From Actinacidiphila bryophytorum (GTDB taxonomy: Bacteria; Actinomycetota; Actinomycetes; Streptomycetales; Streptomycetaceae): DNA of 64,000 bases. The notes under the pieces are model-generated. The model did not search any database and was not told the origin of the DNA. It worked only from the letters and a program-made list of their open reading frames with translations. A program made the position numbers and the translations under genes. The stretch covers positions 62,001 through 126,000 of the forward strand of contig NZ_JAFFIX010000024.1 of assembly GCF_016916835.1 (NCBI RefSeq), read 5' to 3'. Numbering within the stretch: position 1 is the stretch's first letter; each line of letters opens with the position of its first letter. Shown here in pieces: positions 33,188-41,699 of the stretch.

Positions 33188-33802
33188 CTACCAGCCCGCC
33201 CGGCCCCCGGTGACCTCGCGCACGGTGGGCAGTGCCGCGTCCAGCACGGAGCCGAACCACGCGGAGAAGGTGCCCTCGGCCCGCAGCTTGGCCAGTTCCG
33301 CGGGCGAGGCGAAGGCGGTGTCGTCGATCTCCGCGGGGTCGGGCTGCAACCGGCCGCCGACCAGGCCGACGAAGAGGTGGTTGTACTCCTGCTCGACCAG
33401 GCCCGACGCCGGGTCCGGGTGGTTGTAGCGCACGGTCCCCGCCTCGCGCATCAGCACGGGCGCGGCCCCCAGCTCCTCCGCGGTGCGCCGGGCGGCGGCC
33501 ACGAAGGGCGGCTCACCGGGGTAGGGGTGGCCGCAGCAGGTGTTGGACCACACGCCGGGGGAGTGGTACTTGGTCAGTGCTCTGCGCTGCAGCAGCAGCC
33601 GGCCCTCGTCGTCGAAGAGGAAGACCGAGAACGCCCGGTGCAGCCGGCCCGGCGCCTGGTGCGCCGACAGCTTCTCCGCTGTGCCGGTTGTCACACCGTT
33701 CTCGTCGACCAGTTCGAGCATGATCGGCTCGTCGGCCCCGCCGGCGGGCGCAGCGGCGGCGGCGGGGGAGCCGGGTCGGTCGGTCGCAGGACTGCTGGGC
33801 AT
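33188..33802 (-). CDS. idi: Isopentenyl-diphosphate delta-isomerase, type I
   Basis: Interconverts IPP and DMAPP for prenyl chain starts. The 204-residue Nudix-fold enzyme shows HRAFSVFLFDDEGRLLLQRR, the catalytic Cys in SNTCCGHPYPGE, the Nudix-like AARRTAEELG and the second catalytic acid region EQEYNHLFVG. All metal-site His/Glu positions look intact. ATG at 33800-33802 has AAGGA five bases before it, so I prefer it to the ATG six bases upstream. An Ala/Pro-rich leader of about 25 residues precedes the core. It lies 9 kb from the hopanoid cluster and could balance its precursor pool. Confidence 0.96.
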   Translation of the reverse strand: MPSSPATDRPGSPAAAAAPAGGADEPIMLELVDENGVTTGTAEKLSAHQAPGRLHRAFSVFLFDDEGRLLLQRRALTKYHSPGVWSNTCCGHPYPGEPPFVAAARRTAEELGAAPVLMREAGTVRYNHPDPASGLVEQEYNHLFVGLVGGRLQPDPAEIDDTAFASPAELAKLRAEGTFSAWFGSVLDAALPTVREVTGGRAGW

Positions 33803-33894
33803 AACCATCCTTCGCATTCGACGGCAAGTCCTCAGTCTGCCTCACCGGAGGTGCTGCGAATCGCGGACACCGTATTCAATCGCGGGCGCCGCCT

Positions 33895-34830
33895 TCAGTG
33901 GCACAGGCGTGCCTCGTGCTCGGCGTGCCCTACCGGCTCCAGCTGGAAGGTGCAGTGCTCGACGTCGAAGTGCGCCCCGAGGCAGCCCTGCAGGTCGTGC
34001 AGCATCTTCTCGTGCCCCACCTCGTCGAGGACCTCCTGGCTGACCACCACGTGGGCCGACAGCACGGGCATCCCCGAGGTGATGGTCCAGGCGTGCAGGT
34101 CGTGCAGGCCCTCGACGCCCTTCAGTTCCTCGATGTGGTGGCGTACGGCGGCCATGTCCACGTCCTTGGGCGCCGCCTCCAGCAGCACGTCCACCGCGTC
34201 CCGCAGCAGCCGCCAGGTGCGCGGCACGATCAGCACCCCGATCAGCAGCGACGCGACCGCGTCCGCCTGCCGCCAGCCGGTGGCCAGGAAGACCGCGGCC
34301 GCCACCACGACCGCGAGCGAGCCGAGCGCGTCGGCCATCACTTCCAGGAAGGCGCCGCGCACGTTGAGGCTCTCGCGCTGGCCGCGCATCAGGACCAGCA
34401 GCGAGACGGTGTTGGCGGCCATGCCGATCAGGCCGAAGACGATGGTGGCGCCGCCGTCGAAGTGCTCGGGTGTGATGAGCCGGCTGATGCCCTCGGCGAA
34501 GATGAAGGCGCCGACGCCGAAGAGCAGCACCGCGTTGATCACCGCCGCCAGGATCTCGGCCCGCGCGTAGCCGAAGGTGCGGCGCTCGCTCGGCGGGCGG
34601 CCCGCGATGTGCACCGCGAGCAGCGCCATGGCGATGCCGGCGGCGTCGGTGGCCATGTGCCCGGCGTCCGCGAGCAGGGCGAGCGAGCCGGTCAGCGCGC
34701 TGCCGACGACCTCGGTGGCCAGCACCAGCAGCGTGATGCACAGCGCCACCAGCAGCCGGCCGCGGTGTGCCGCTGTCGCGGTGCCGCCGCCGTGGCTGTG
34801 GCCGTGCCCGTGGCTGTGGCCTGCCCCCAT
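33895..34830 (-). CDS. CDF-family cation (zinc/cobalt) efflux protein
   Basis: A 311-residue inner-membrane divalent metal/proton antiporter of the ZitB/CzcD type. The N-terminus is His-rich (GHSHGHGHSHGGG), six helices follow, helix II has the zinc-site pattern LLADAGHMATDAAG and helix V has the matching MADALGSLAVV. The C-terminal cytoplasmic domain (about 215-311) has LHDLHAWTI and ends with His and Cys residues (HAEHEARLCH) that may bind metal. ATG at 34828-34830. It is 92 bp upstream of idi in the same direction; cotranscription is possible but functionally unlinked. Confidence 0.94.
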   Translation of the reverse strand: MGAGHSHGHGHSHGGGTATAAHRGRLLVALCITLLVLATEVVGSALTGSLALLADAGHMATDAAGIAMALLAVHIAGRPPSERRTFGYARAEILAAVINAVLLFGVGAFIFAEGISRLITPEHFDGGATIVFGLIGMAANTVSLLVLMRGQRESLNVRGAFLEVMADALGSLAVVVAAAVFLATGWRQADAVASLLIGVLIVPRTWRLLRDAVDVLLEAAPKDVDMAAVRHHIEELKGVEGLHDLHAWTITSGMPVLSAHVVVSQEVLDEVGHEKMLHDLQGCLGAHFDVEHCTFQLEPVGHAEHEARLCH

Positions 34831-35130
34831 CGGCGCGTCCCCTTCCCTTTTGCTGTGTGATGTGCCGTTCTGTAAGCGGGCCGCCCGCCGGACGCCCGCT
34901 CCCGGGTTTACGGCTGCGGCGGTCAGTCAACACCGGTGACCCACGGTGGGCAAGCCGGTACTGGAGACCGTTGTCATGTGCGATGACCTGCGGTGATGAG
35001 CCACGCGGCGGGTGTGCGGGATGGAGCCGTGGTGTCACCCGTACGGCGTAGGGGGGATGCCGGTTGTCCGGGCGGCGCCGATCGCGCATGATGATCACAC
35101 CGTGCGCGCCAAGTCTGGGCGAATAGTCGG

Positions 35131-35150
35131 TGAACGACCGCCGTCGTTCA
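35131..35150. promoter_or_regulatory. Operator-like dyad TGAACGA-N6-TCGTTCA before the polyol operon
   Basis: A perfect 7-bp inverted repeat with a six-base spacer, followed by TAGCCT (35156-35161), a possible -10 box. It overlaps the farthest upstream GTG (35130) of the next gene, which makes that GTG an unlikely start. Transcription would begin near 35168, leaving room for the CTG start at 35247. The rest of the 34831-35129 gap shows no gene; it is the divergent leader of the CDF gene. Confidence 0.5.
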
Positions 35151-35246
35151 TCCGATAGCCTCTGCCGTCGTGCCGGGCGGCCCGGCTGCACCGCCGCCGA
35201 CCGCCCGCGGGCACGGTCTCCGCACGCTTCCAGGGAGTGGGTTCCT

Positions 35247-37232
35247 CTGCCGACCGCAATTCTCACCGGCCCGCCCGCCGCAGGGTCTGCTTCGCCGCTG
35301 GCGGACGACCTGCGGGCGCTGGGGTTCCAGGTCGTCGAGGCGGACACGCCGGACTCCGCCGCGGCCCGGCTCGCCGCGGTCCCGGCCGGCGACCGGGTGG
35401 CCGTGGTGGACCGCCGCTTCCGCGGCCACCGGCACGCGCTGCGGCTCGCGCTGACCGACCCGCGCTTCGACGCCGCCGCCGTCCCCGGCGCGCTGACCGC
35501 ACGCCCCGCCGCCCGCCCCGCGCTGGCCCGCGCCCTGGCCGCGCTCGCCGCAGGCCCGCACACCGCCGGCCGGCCCGCGGCCGCGTCCCAGGCAGCCGCG
35601 GCACCAGCCGTTGGGTCCGCGTCCCGTACCGCCGCCGGCACCGCGACAACGATGGCGACGGGCACCGTCCCCGCCCAGGCGCAGGCCCAGGGCGCAGCCG
35701 CGGCCGTACCGCTGCCCGCCCCCCGCAGGGGCGCCGCGGACGACGTGCTGCCCGACGCGCTGGCCGCGGACCTGGCCGCCGCCGGGGTGGAACCGCACCG
35801 GCCCGAGCTGGGCGTCCTGGTCGCCGAGGTGCCCACCGACCGGGCGGCCGCCGAGGCCGCGGCCGCCGCGATCGCGGCCGTCGACGAGGAGTCGGTACGG
35901 CTGCGTAGCGCGGTCAAGGCCCGCGACGGCTTCTTCACCACCCACTTCATCAGCCCGTACTCGCGCTACCTGGCCCGCTGGTGCGCCCGCCGCGGACTGA
36001 CCCCCAACCAGGTCACCACCGCCTCGCTGCTGGTCGCGCTGATCGCCGCGGGCTGCGCGGCCACCGGCACCCGCGCCGGCTTCGTCGCCGCCGGTGTGCT
36101 GCTGCTCGGCTCCTTCGTCCTGGACTGCACCGACGGCCAGCTGGCCCGCTACTCGCTGCAGTACTCGACGCTCGGCGCCTGGCTGGACGCGACCTTCGAC
36201 CGCGCCAAGGAGTACGCCTACTACGCCGGCCTCGCGCTGGGCGCCGCCCGCGGCGGCGACGACGTGTGGGCGCTGGCGCTGGGCGCCATGGTGCTGCAGA
36301 CCTGCCGGCATGTCGTGGACTTCGCCTTCAACGAGGCCAACCACGACGCCACCGCCAACACCAGCCCCACCGCGGCCCTGTCCGACAAGCTGGACAGCGT
36401 CGGCTGGACGGTGTGGGTGCGCCGGATGATAGTGCTGCCGATCGGCGAGCGCTGGGCGCTGATAGCGGTGCTCACCGCGGTCAGCACCCCCCGGATCACC
36501 CTGGTCGTGCTGCTGGTCGGCTGCGCGCTCGCCGCCTGCTACACCACCGCGGGCCGGGTGCTGCGCTCCCTCACGCGCAAGGCCAGCCGTACCGACCGGG
36601 CCGCCCGCGCACTGGACGACCTGGCCGACAGCGGCCCGCTCGCCGAGGCGCTGGCCCCCGTGCTGCGCCCGCTCGCCCGCCGCGCCCCGGCCTTCGCCGC
36701 GCCCGCCGCGGCCGTGCTGGGCGCCGCCGCCGTGGTCGCGACCGCGGCACTGGCGCCGCGCGGCAGCTGGTACCCCGTCGCCACCGCCGTGCTGTACGTC
36801 CTGACGTCGGCCTTCGCCGTGTCGCTGCCGCTCAAGGGCGCGCTCGACTGGCTCGTACCGCCGATGTTCCGGGCGGGGGAGTACGCCACGGTGCTGGCGC
36901 TCGCCGCGGTCAGCGAGGTGAACGGGGCGTTGCCCGCCGCTTTCGGACTGGTTGCCGCCGTCGCCTACCATCACTACGACACGGTGTACCGCATACGCGG
37001 TGGCGCCGGAGCGCCGCCGCGGGCCGTGGTGCGCAGCGCGGGCGGGCACGAGGGCCGCACGCTGATCGCGGCCCTGGCGGCCGCGGTCGCCGCGCACCGC
37101 ACGGGCTTCACCGCCACGCTGACGGTGCTCGCCATCGCCATCGCGCTGCTGGTCGTGACCGAGAGCATCCGCTTCTGGGTGTCCTCGGGGGCCGCCGCAG
37201 CCGTACACGACGAATCAGGAGAACCCGCATGA
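35247..37232 (+). CDS. CDP-alcohol phosphotransferase with DUF5941-like region
   Basis: A large integral membrane enzyme. After an N-terminal soluble alpha/beta region (about 1-220 of 661, with an Ala-rich linker) comes a CDP-alcohol phosphotransferase core with the full signature DCTDGQLARYSLQYSTLG...D...D at the middle, then several more membrane helices of the streptomycete DUF5941 type. The core swaps CMP for an alcohol, making a phosphodiester lipid or headgroup. CTG 35247 is preceded nine bases upstream by AGGGAG and opens the sensible sequence PTAILTGPP; the frame stays open to GTG 35130, which would add 39 unlikely residues. First gene of a seven-gene operon; ATGA overlap with the next. 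Confidence 0.85.
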   Translation: MPTAILTGPPAAGSASPLADDLRALGFQVVEADTPDSAAARLAAVPAGDRVAVVDRRFRGHRHALRLALTDPRFDAAAVPGALTARPAARPALARALAALAAGPHTAGRPAAASQAAAAPAVGSASRTAAGTATTMATGTVPAQAQAQGAAAAVPLPAPRRGAADDVLPDALAADLAAAGVEPHRPELGVLVAEVPTDRAAAEAAAAAIAAVDEESVRLRSAVKARDGFFTTHFISPYSRYLARWCARRGLTPNQVTTASLLVALIAAGCAATGTRAGFVAAGVLLLGSFVLDCTDGQLARYSLQYSTLGAWLDATFDRAKEYAYYAGLALGAARGGDDVWALALGAMVLQTCRHVVDFAFNEANHDATANTSPTAALSDKLDSVGWTVWVRRMIVLPIGERWALIAVLTAVSTPRITLVVLLVGCALAACYTTAGRVLRSLTRKASRTDRAARALDDLADSGPLAEALAPVLRPLARRAPAFAAPAAAVLGAAAVVATAALAPRGSWYPVATAVLYVLTSAFAVSLPLKGALDWLVPPMFRAGEYATVLALAAVSEVNGALPAAFGLVAAVAYHHYDTVYRIRGGAGAPPRAVVRSAGGHEGRTLIAALAAAVAAHRTGFTATLTVLAIAIALLVVTESIRFWVSSGAAAAVHDESGEPA

Positions 37233-37981
37233 TCGGCCTTGTGCTGGCAGCCGGCGCAGGCAGGCGCCTGCGTCCCCACACCGACACGCTGCCCAAGGCG
37301 CTGGTCCCGGTCGGCCCGGAGGGTGCGCGGGACAGCCTGACGGTGCTCGACCTCACGCTGGCGAACTTCGCCGCGGTCGGCCTCACCGAGGCCGCGATCG
37401 TCGTCGGCTACCGCAAGGAGGCCGTCTACGCGCGCAAAGCGGCCCTGGAGGAGCGCTACGGGCTGGCGCTGACGCTGATCGACAACGACAAGGCCGAGGA
37501 GTGGAACAACGCCTACTCCCTGTGGTGCGCGCGCGACGTGCTCGCCCAGGGAGTGATCCTGGCCAACGGCGACACCGTGCACCCGGTCTCGGTCGAGCAG
37601 ACCCTGCTGGCCGCCCGCGGTGAGGGCCGGCGGATCATCCTGGCGCTTGACACCGTCAAGCACCTCGCCGACGAGGAGATGAAGGTCGTCGCGGAGCCCG
37701 GCAAGGGCGTGCGGCGGATCACCAAGCTGATGGACCCGGCCACGGCCACCGGCGAGTACATCGGAGTGACCCTCATCGAGCCCGACGCGGCGGCCGACCT
37801 CGCCGACGCGCTCAAGGCGACCTTCGAGCGCGACCCCGACCTGTACTACGAGGACGGCTACCAGGAGCTGGTCGACCGCGGCCTGACCCTGGACGTCGCC
37901 CCGATCGGCGACGTCGCCTGGGTCGAGATCGACAACCACGACGACCTCGCCAAGGGCCGGGAGATCGCGTGCCAGTACTGA
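37229..37981 (+). CDS. Sugar/polyol-phosphate nucleotidyltransferase
   Basis: A 250-residue Rossmann-like NTP-transferase. The N-terminus LVLAAGAGRRLRPHTDTLPKALVPVG has the nucleotide loop GxGxRLxPxTxxxPKxLxPV with the key Arg and Lys. ILANGDTV carries the metal-binding Asp, and ITKLMDP and YYEDGY fit phosphocholine/polyol-phosphate cytidylyltransferase relatives. It would activate a phosphorylated alcohol as a CDP (or other NDP) derivative for the two CDP-alcohol phosphotransferases. ATG 37229 overlaps the upstream stop (ATGA), and its end overlaps the next gene by 13 bases. Confidence 0.88.
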   Translation: MIGLVLAAGAGRRLRPHTDTLPKALVPVGPEGARDSLTVLDLTLANFAAVGLTEAAIVVGYRKEAVYARKAALEERYGLALTLIDNDKAEEWNNAYSLWCARDVLAQGVILANGDTVHPVSVEQTLLAARGEGRRIILALDTVKHLADEEMKVVAEPGKGVRRITKLMDPATATGEYIGVTLIEPDAAADLADALKATFERDPDLYYEDGYQELVDRGLTLDVAPIGDVAWVEIDNHDDLAKGREIACQY

Positions 37982-39030
37982 CCCGGCTGATCCCCTCGCC
38001 GGTCGTCGTCGACATCAGGGCCGGCGCACTGGCCGATCTGTCGCGGCTGCTGGCCGACGAGCGGATCTCCACCTCGGGCAAGCTCGCGCTGGCCGTCAGC
38101 GCCGGCTCCGGCGCGCGGCTGCGCGACTCGCTGGCGCCCGAGCTGCCGGGCGCCGACTGGTTCGAGGTCTGCGGCGGCACCATCGACGCGGCCGTCACGC
38201 TCGCCGACGCCATGCGGGGCAAGCGCTACGACGCGGTCGTGGGCCTGGGCGGCGGCAAGATCATCGACGTGGCCAAATACGCGGCAGCCCGGGTCGGCCT
38301 GCCGATGGTCGCGGTCGCCACCAACCTCTCGCACGACGGCATCTGCTCGCCGGTGTCCACCCTGGACAACGACAACGGGCGCGGCTCCTACGGGGTGCCC
38401 ACCCCGATCGCGGTGGTCGTGGACCTGGACGTCATAAGGGACGCCCCGGCCCGCTTCGTGCGGGCCGGCATCGGCGACGCCGTCTCCAACCTGTCGGCCA
38501 TCGCGGACTGGGAGCTGTCACACCGCGAGACCGGTGAGCGTATCGACGGGCTGGCCGCTGCCATGGCCCGCAGCGCCGGTGAGGCCGTGCTGCGGCACCC
38601 CGGCGGCATCGGCTCCGACGCCTTCCTCGGCACCCTGGCCGAGGGCCTGGTGCTCTCCGGCATCGCCATGTCGATCAGCGGCGACACCCGGCCGTCCTCG
38701 GGCGCCTGCCACGAGATCAGCCACGCCTTCGACCTGCTCCACCCCGACCGGGCCGCCTCGCACGGCGAGCAGGTCGGCCTCGGCGCCGCCTTCGCGATGC
38801 ACCTGCGCGGCGCGCACGAGGAGTCGGGGCTGATCGCCGAGACGCTGCGCCGGCACGGGCTGCCCGTGCTGCCGGCGGAGATGGGCTTCACCGAGGCGGA
38901 GTTCACCAGCGCGGTGCAGTACGCCCCGCAGACCCGCCCCGGCCGCTTCACGATCCTGGAACACCTCGACCTGTCCGCCACCGAGATCAGGGACGCATAC
39001 GCCGACTATGCCAAAACCATCAGTAGCTGA
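37969..39030 (+). CDS. Glycerol-1-phosphate dehydrogenase-like (AraM/EgsA family)
   Basis: A 353-residue iron-containing-alcohol-dehydrogenase-fold enzyme. The NAD loop is GLGGGKIIDVAKY (94-100 core), and ATNLSHDGICSPVS (118-130) is the motif I associate with sn-glycerol-1-phosphate dehydrogenases. Metal ligands fit Asp in GIGDAVSN, His in ACHEISHAF and His in ASHGEQVG. It probably reduces dihydroxyacetone phosphate, or a related keto-phosphate, to the alcohol phosphate used by the neighbouring nucleotidyltransferase. GTG 37969 starts inside the previous gene. The stereochemistry of the product cannot be read from the sequence. Confidence 0.85.
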   Translation: MPVLTRLIPSPVVVDIRAGALADLSRLLADERISTSGKLALAVSAGSGARLRDSLAPELPGADWFEVCGGTIDAAVTLADAMRGKRYDAVVGLGGGKIIDVAKYAAARVGLPMVAVATNLSHDGICSPVSTLDNDNGRGSYGVPTPIAVVVDLDVIRDAPARFVRAGIGDAVSNLSAIADWELSHRETGERIDGLAAAMARSAGEAVLRHPGGIGSDAFLGTLAEGLVLSGIAMSISGDTRPSSGACHEISHAFDLLHPDRAASHGEQVGLGAAFAMHLRGAHEESGLIAETLRRHGLPVLPAEMGFTEAEFTSAVQYAPQTRPGRFTILEHLDLSATEIRDAYADYAKTISS

Positions 39031-39787
39031 ACTGCGCCCGGTCGTGCACCCGCCGGGTGTCAAGGACCGGCGCAGCGGCGAGCACTGGGCCGGAAGGCTC
39101 TACATGCGCGAGCTGTCGCTGCGCATAGACCGGCACCTGGTCCTGACCCGGGTCACGCCCAACCAGCTCACGTACCTGATGACCGTCTTCGGCGTGCTCG
39201 CGGCCCCCGCGCTGCTCGTGCCGGGGATCACCGGTGCGGTGCTCGGCGTGCTGATGGTGCAGCTGTACCTGCTGCTCGACTGCGTCGACGGCGAGGTCGC
39301 CCGCTGGAAGAAGCAGTTCTCGCTGAGCGGTGTCTACCTCGACCGGGTCGGCGCCTACCTCACCGACGCCGCGGTCCTGGTCGGCGTCGGCATGCGCGCC
39401 GCCGACCTGTGGGGCGACGGCCGCATCGACTGGCTGTGGGCCTTCCTGGGCACCCTGGCCGCGCTCGGCGCGATCCTGATCAAGGCCGAGACCGACCTGG
39501 TCGGGGTGGCCCGCCACCAGGGCGGGCTGCCGCCGGTGAAGGAGGCCGCCTCCGAGCCGCGCTCGTCCGGCCTGGCACTGGCCCGCAGGGCGGCGGCCGC
39601 GCTGCAGTTCCACCGCCTCGTGCTGGGCGTCGAGGCCTCGCTGCTCATCCTGGTGCTCGCCGTCGCCGACCAGATCCGCGGCGACCTGTTCTTCACCCGG
39701 CTCGGCGTCGCCGTGCTGGCCGGGATCGCCCTGGTGCAGACCCTGCTGCACCTCGTGTCGGTCCTGGCGTCCAGCAGGCTGAAATGA
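39008..39787 (+). CDS. Second CDP-alcohol phosphatidyltransferase
   Basis: A 259-residue polytopic membrane enzyme with the CDP-alcohol signature DCVDGEVARWKKQFSLSG-VYLD-RVGAYLTD (DG, AR, G, D, D all present). It lacks the extra domains of the paralogue at 35247. It transfers a phospho-alcohol from a CDP-activated donor to an acceptor. ATG 39008 lies in the end of the dehydrogenase gene (23-base overlap). A GT2 gene follows after seven bases. Two phosphotransferases with one nucleotidyltransferase suggest sequential headgroup or repeat-unit steps. Confidence 0.92.
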   Translation: MPKPSVAELRPVVHPPGVKDRRSGEHWAGRLYMRELSLRIDRHLVLTRVTPNQLTYLMTVFGVLAAPALLVPGITGAVLGVLMVQLYLLLDCVDGEVARWKKQFSLSGVYLDRVGAYLTDAAVLVGVGMRAADLWGDGRIDWLWAFLGTLAALGAILIKAETDLVGVARHQGGLPPVKEAASEPRSSGLALARRAAAALQFHRLVLGVEASLLILVLAVADQIRGDLFFTRLGVAVLAGIALVQTLLHLVSVLASSRLK

Positions 39788-39794
39788 GGCGGAT

Positions 39795-40688
39795 ATGGCA
39801 GCCATGAGCGCACCGCTCAAGCTCGGCGCGGTCGTCATCACCATGGGCAACCGGCCCGCCGAGCTGCAGGACCTGCTGGACTCGGTCGCCAAGCAGCAGG
39901 GACCCGAGGTCGAGGTCGCGGTGGTCGGCAACGGGTCGCCGCTGCCGCCGCTGCCCGACGGCGTCCGCACCGCGGAGCTGCCGGAGAACCTGGGCATCCC
40001 CGGCGGCCGCAACGCCGGCATCGAGCTGTTCGGCCCTGCCGCGTCCGACATCGACGTGGTGCTCTTCCTCGACGACGACGGGCTGCTGCCCGGCGAGGAC
40101 ACCGCGGAACTGGTCAGGGCGGCCTTCGCGGCCGACCCGAAGCTCGGCATCATCAGCTTCCGGATCGCCGACCCCGACACCGGGGTCACCCAGCGCCGCC
40201 ACGTCCCCCGGCTGCGCGCCGCCGATCCGATGCGCAACTCCCGGGTCACCACCTTCCTCGGCGGCGCCTGCGCGGTCCGCAGCGAGGTGATCAGGCAGGT
40301 CGGCCCGCTGCCCGCGGAGTTCTTCTACGCCCATGAGGAGACGGACCTCGCCTGGCGCGCGCTCGACGCGGGCTGGATGATCGACTACCGTTCCGACCTC
40401 GTACTGCACCACCCGGCGACGTCGCCGGCCCGGCACGCGGTCTACCACCGGATGGTGGCCCGCAACCGGGTGTGGCTGGCCCGGCGCAACCTGCCGTGGC
40501 TGCTGGTCCCGGTCTACCCCGGAGTGTGGTTCGCCCTGACGCTGCTGCGGCGGCCGTCCGGTCCGGCGCTGCGTGCCTGGCTCGGCGGTTTCCGCGAAGG
40601 ATGGGCCACGCCCTGCGGTGAGCGGCGGCCGATGAAATGGCGGACGGTCTGGCGGTTGACCCGGCTGGGCCGACCCCCGATCATCTGA
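39795..40688 (+). CDS. Family 2 glycosyltransferase
   Basis: A 297-residue GT-A enzyme. VVITMGNRP opens the nucleotide fold, LFLDDDGL is the metal-binding DxD motif, FLGGACAVRSEVIRQVG is the acceptor loop and HEETDLAWR holds the catalytic ED. The C-terminal part has a short hydrophobic stretch (WLLVPVYPGVWFALTLL) that may touch the membrane. It resembles rhamnosyl- or galactofuranosyl-type transferases of surface glycans. It is cotranscribed with the CDP-alcohol enzymes and the ABC exporter, so it probably adds sugar to the exported polyol product. The donor is unknown. Confidence 0.93.
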   Translation: MAAMSAPLKLGAVVITMGNRPAELQDLLDSVAKQQGPEVEVAVVGNGSPLPPLPDGVRTAELPENLGIPGGRNAGIELFGPAASDIDVVLFLDDDGLLPGEDTAELVRAAFAADPKLGIISFRIADPDTGVTQRRHVPRLRAADPMRNSRVTTFLGGACAVRSEVIRQVGPLPAEFFYAHEETDLAWRALDAGWMIDYRSDLVLHHPATSPARHAVYHRMVARNRVWLARRNLPWLLVPVYPGVWFALTLLRRPSGPALRAWLGGFREGWATPCGERRPMKWRTVWRLTRLGRPPII

Positions 40689-40760
40689 CAAGCTCGGACC
40701 TGAGAGCATCAGGCGCAGCCAGGGAATCCCCTGCCCCCGGCGCGCACCTTGAGGACGAAA

Positions 40761-41699
40761 GTGTCAACTGTGAGCGAGACAACGCACAATGGTGCGGTCG
40801 CCGTCGGTGCCCCACCGGCACCCACGGCCGATGACGGCCTCAGTCCCTCCCAGCTCGCTGCCAAGTACGGGCTGTCCGTCAGCGGCGCCCGGCCGGGCCT
40901 GGCGGAATACACCCGGCAGCTGTGGGGCCGCCGACATTTCATCAACGAGTTCGCCAAGGCGCGTACTGCGGCCCAGTACACCCAGGCCCGCCTCGGCCAG
41001 CTCTGGCAGGTCATGACGCCGCTGCTGAACGCGGCCGTCTACTACCTGATCTTCGGTGTGCTGATCGGCACCAGAAAGGGCGTCGACAACTTCATCGCCT
41101 TCCTGGTGACCGGCATCTTCATCTTCACGTTCACGCAGACCTCGGTCCTCAGCGGCGTCCGTGCGGTGGCCGGCAACCTCGGCCTGATCAGGGCACTGCA
41201 CTTCCCGCGCGCCTCGATGCCGATCGCCTTCACGCTGATGCAGCTCCAGCAGCTGATGATGTCGATGTTCGTGCTCGTCGCGATCGTCCTGATGACCGGC
41301 GAGGTGCCGGACGCGTCCTGGCTGCTGATCATCCCCGCGCTGATCACCCAGTGGATCTTCAACACCGGCCTGGCGATGATCGTGGCCCGGCTCGGCAGCA
41401 AGATGACCGACCTGGCACAGCTCATGCCGTTCATCCTGCGCACCTGGATGTACACCTCGGGCGTCATGTACAGCATCGAGAACCTGACCGCGCACGCGCC
41501 GCACTACGTACGGATCCTGCTCGACATCAACCCCGCCGCCGTCTACATCGACCTGGCCCGGTTCGCACTGATCGACAGCGTCACCTCCTCGCAGCTCCCG
41601 CCGCACGTGTGGATCAGCGCGGTGGCCTGGGCCGTACTGGTCGGCGTCGGCGGCTACATCTACTTCTGGAAGGCGGAGGAGCAGTATGGCCGTGGCTGA
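40761..41699 (+). CDS. ABC-2 transporter permease (TagG/Wzm-like)
   Basis: A 312-residue membrane component of a polysaccharide or teichoic-acid exporter. After a cytoplasmic N-terminus of about 80 residues with FAKARTAAQYTQARLGQLW (the amphipathic entry helix of ABC-2 exporters) come six helices and a final YIYFWKAEEQYGRG. GTG 40761 has GAGGA five bases upstream, so I prefer it to the in-frame TTG at 40749. It overlaps the ATPase gene by 14 bases and surely forms a complex with it, moving a lipid-linked glycan across the membrane. Confidence 0.92.
   Translation: MSTVSETTHNGAVAVGAPPAPTADDGLSPSQLAAKYGLSVSGARPGLAEYTRQLWGRRHFINEFAKARTAAQYTQARLGQLWQVMTPLLNAAVYYLIFGVLIGTRKGVDNFIAFLVTGIFIFTFTQTSVLSGVRAVAGNLGLIRALHFPRASMPIAFTLMQLQQLMMSMFVLVAIVLMTGEVPDASWLLIIPALITQWIFNTGLAMIVARLGSKMTDLAQLMPFILRTWMYTSGVMYSIENLTAHAPHYVRILLDINPAAVYIDLARFALIDSVTSSQLPPHVWISAVAWAVLVGVGGYIYFWKAEEQYGRG

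Noticed and set aside
35130..35246. N-terminal extension of the CDP-alcohol phosphotransferase from GTG 35130
   Set aside because: The segment overlaps a perfect dyad and a possible -10 box, and its Arg/Ser-rich sequence is not protein-like.
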